Source: JAKJEP01 sp964580995
GTDB taxonomy: Bacteria > Planctomycetota > Phycisphaerae > Sedimentisphaerales > SM23-30
DNA length: 33,931 nt
Direction: 5' to 3'
Assembly: GCA_964580995.1 (NCBI GenBank)
Contig: CAZOMV010000062.1
Coordinates: 1-33,931, forward strand
Shown here piece by piece: positions 33,879 to 33,931 of this stretch (position 1 is the stretch's first letter; each line of letters starts with the position of its first letter). The notes under the pieces were generated by a model. The model saw only the letters and a program-made list of their open reading frames with translations, did not search any database and was not told the origin of the DNA. The position numbers and the translations under genes were made by a program.

Positions 33879-33931
33879 GACGCCAGCGTCAAAAGCTCGT
33901 CGTCCCCTTGTTATCGGGGAGCCAGAGCCGT
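33879..33931 (-). repeat. 53-bp dispersed repeat with two hairpins, copy 2 (right edge)
   Basis: Inverted copy of 26825-26877 with 4 differences in 53. It starts 29 nt after the zwf stop and runs to the last base of the window. The CCCC/GGGG stem, the GACGC/GCGTC palindrome and four pairs of the outer stem are kept. Confidence 0.85.

Overview
The window reads as one chromosomal or metagenome contig from a bacterium of the phylum Planctomycetota, probably the Phycisphaerae/Sedimentisphaerales side. Three things in the sequence suggest this. A 19-kb gene starts with a basic N-terminus followed by a LEPRxLLSA-type motif, which is typical of planctomycetal giant proteins. A secreted mannanase-like enzyme ends in a dockerin-like EF-hand tail. 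The housekeeping genes (mutL, zwf) carry normal family motifs. This placement is inference; no rRNA, tRNA, CRISPR array or complete mobile element was seen.

Layout. 44-955 (+): a 5'-truncated GH36 alpha-galactosidase-like fragment that begins at a 55-bp repeat forming the left edge. 973-2886 (-): mutL, endonuclease type. 2984-3706 (+): a xylose-isomerase-like TIM-barrel protein, divergent from mutL with facing promoters. 3707-4075 (+): a broken transposase tail. 4113-23234 (-): one intact reading frame of about 6373 aa, 56% of the window, encoding a surface or secreted protein with a LEPR-type N-terminus, a long beta-helix/adhesin-like region with alternating Ala/Gly-rich units, an RTX calcium-binding block and a jelly-roll-like end. 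23642-24469 (+): a divergent gene of unknown function. 24470-25383: a gap holding the second copy of the 55-bp repeat, decayed sequence and two perfect palindromes. 25384-29420 (+): a lysine 2,3-aminomutase gene, two different D-Ala-D-Ala-ligase-like ATP-grasp genes overlapping by 1 nt, and a GNAT acetyltransferase gene. 29551-32289 (+): a GH5 mannanase-like secreted enzyme with a near-consensus promoter. 32305-33849 (+): zwf. The right edge lies in a second dispersed repeat whose partner sits just before the first ATP-grasp gene.

How the genes fit together. The most system-like part is kamA, two ATP-grasp ligases and a GNAT. KamA keeps the two aspartates that select lysine over glutamate, so it should make beta-lysine. 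The two ligases could join this or another amino acid by ATP-dependent amide bonds, and the GNAT could acylate the product. This would be a small-molecule or peptide pathway, or a variant of the beta-lysine compatible-solute route; the product is unknown. The giant protein is the other main feature, and no type I secretion genes lie beside it. Both edges of the window fall in repeats, which suggests that they are assembly break points.
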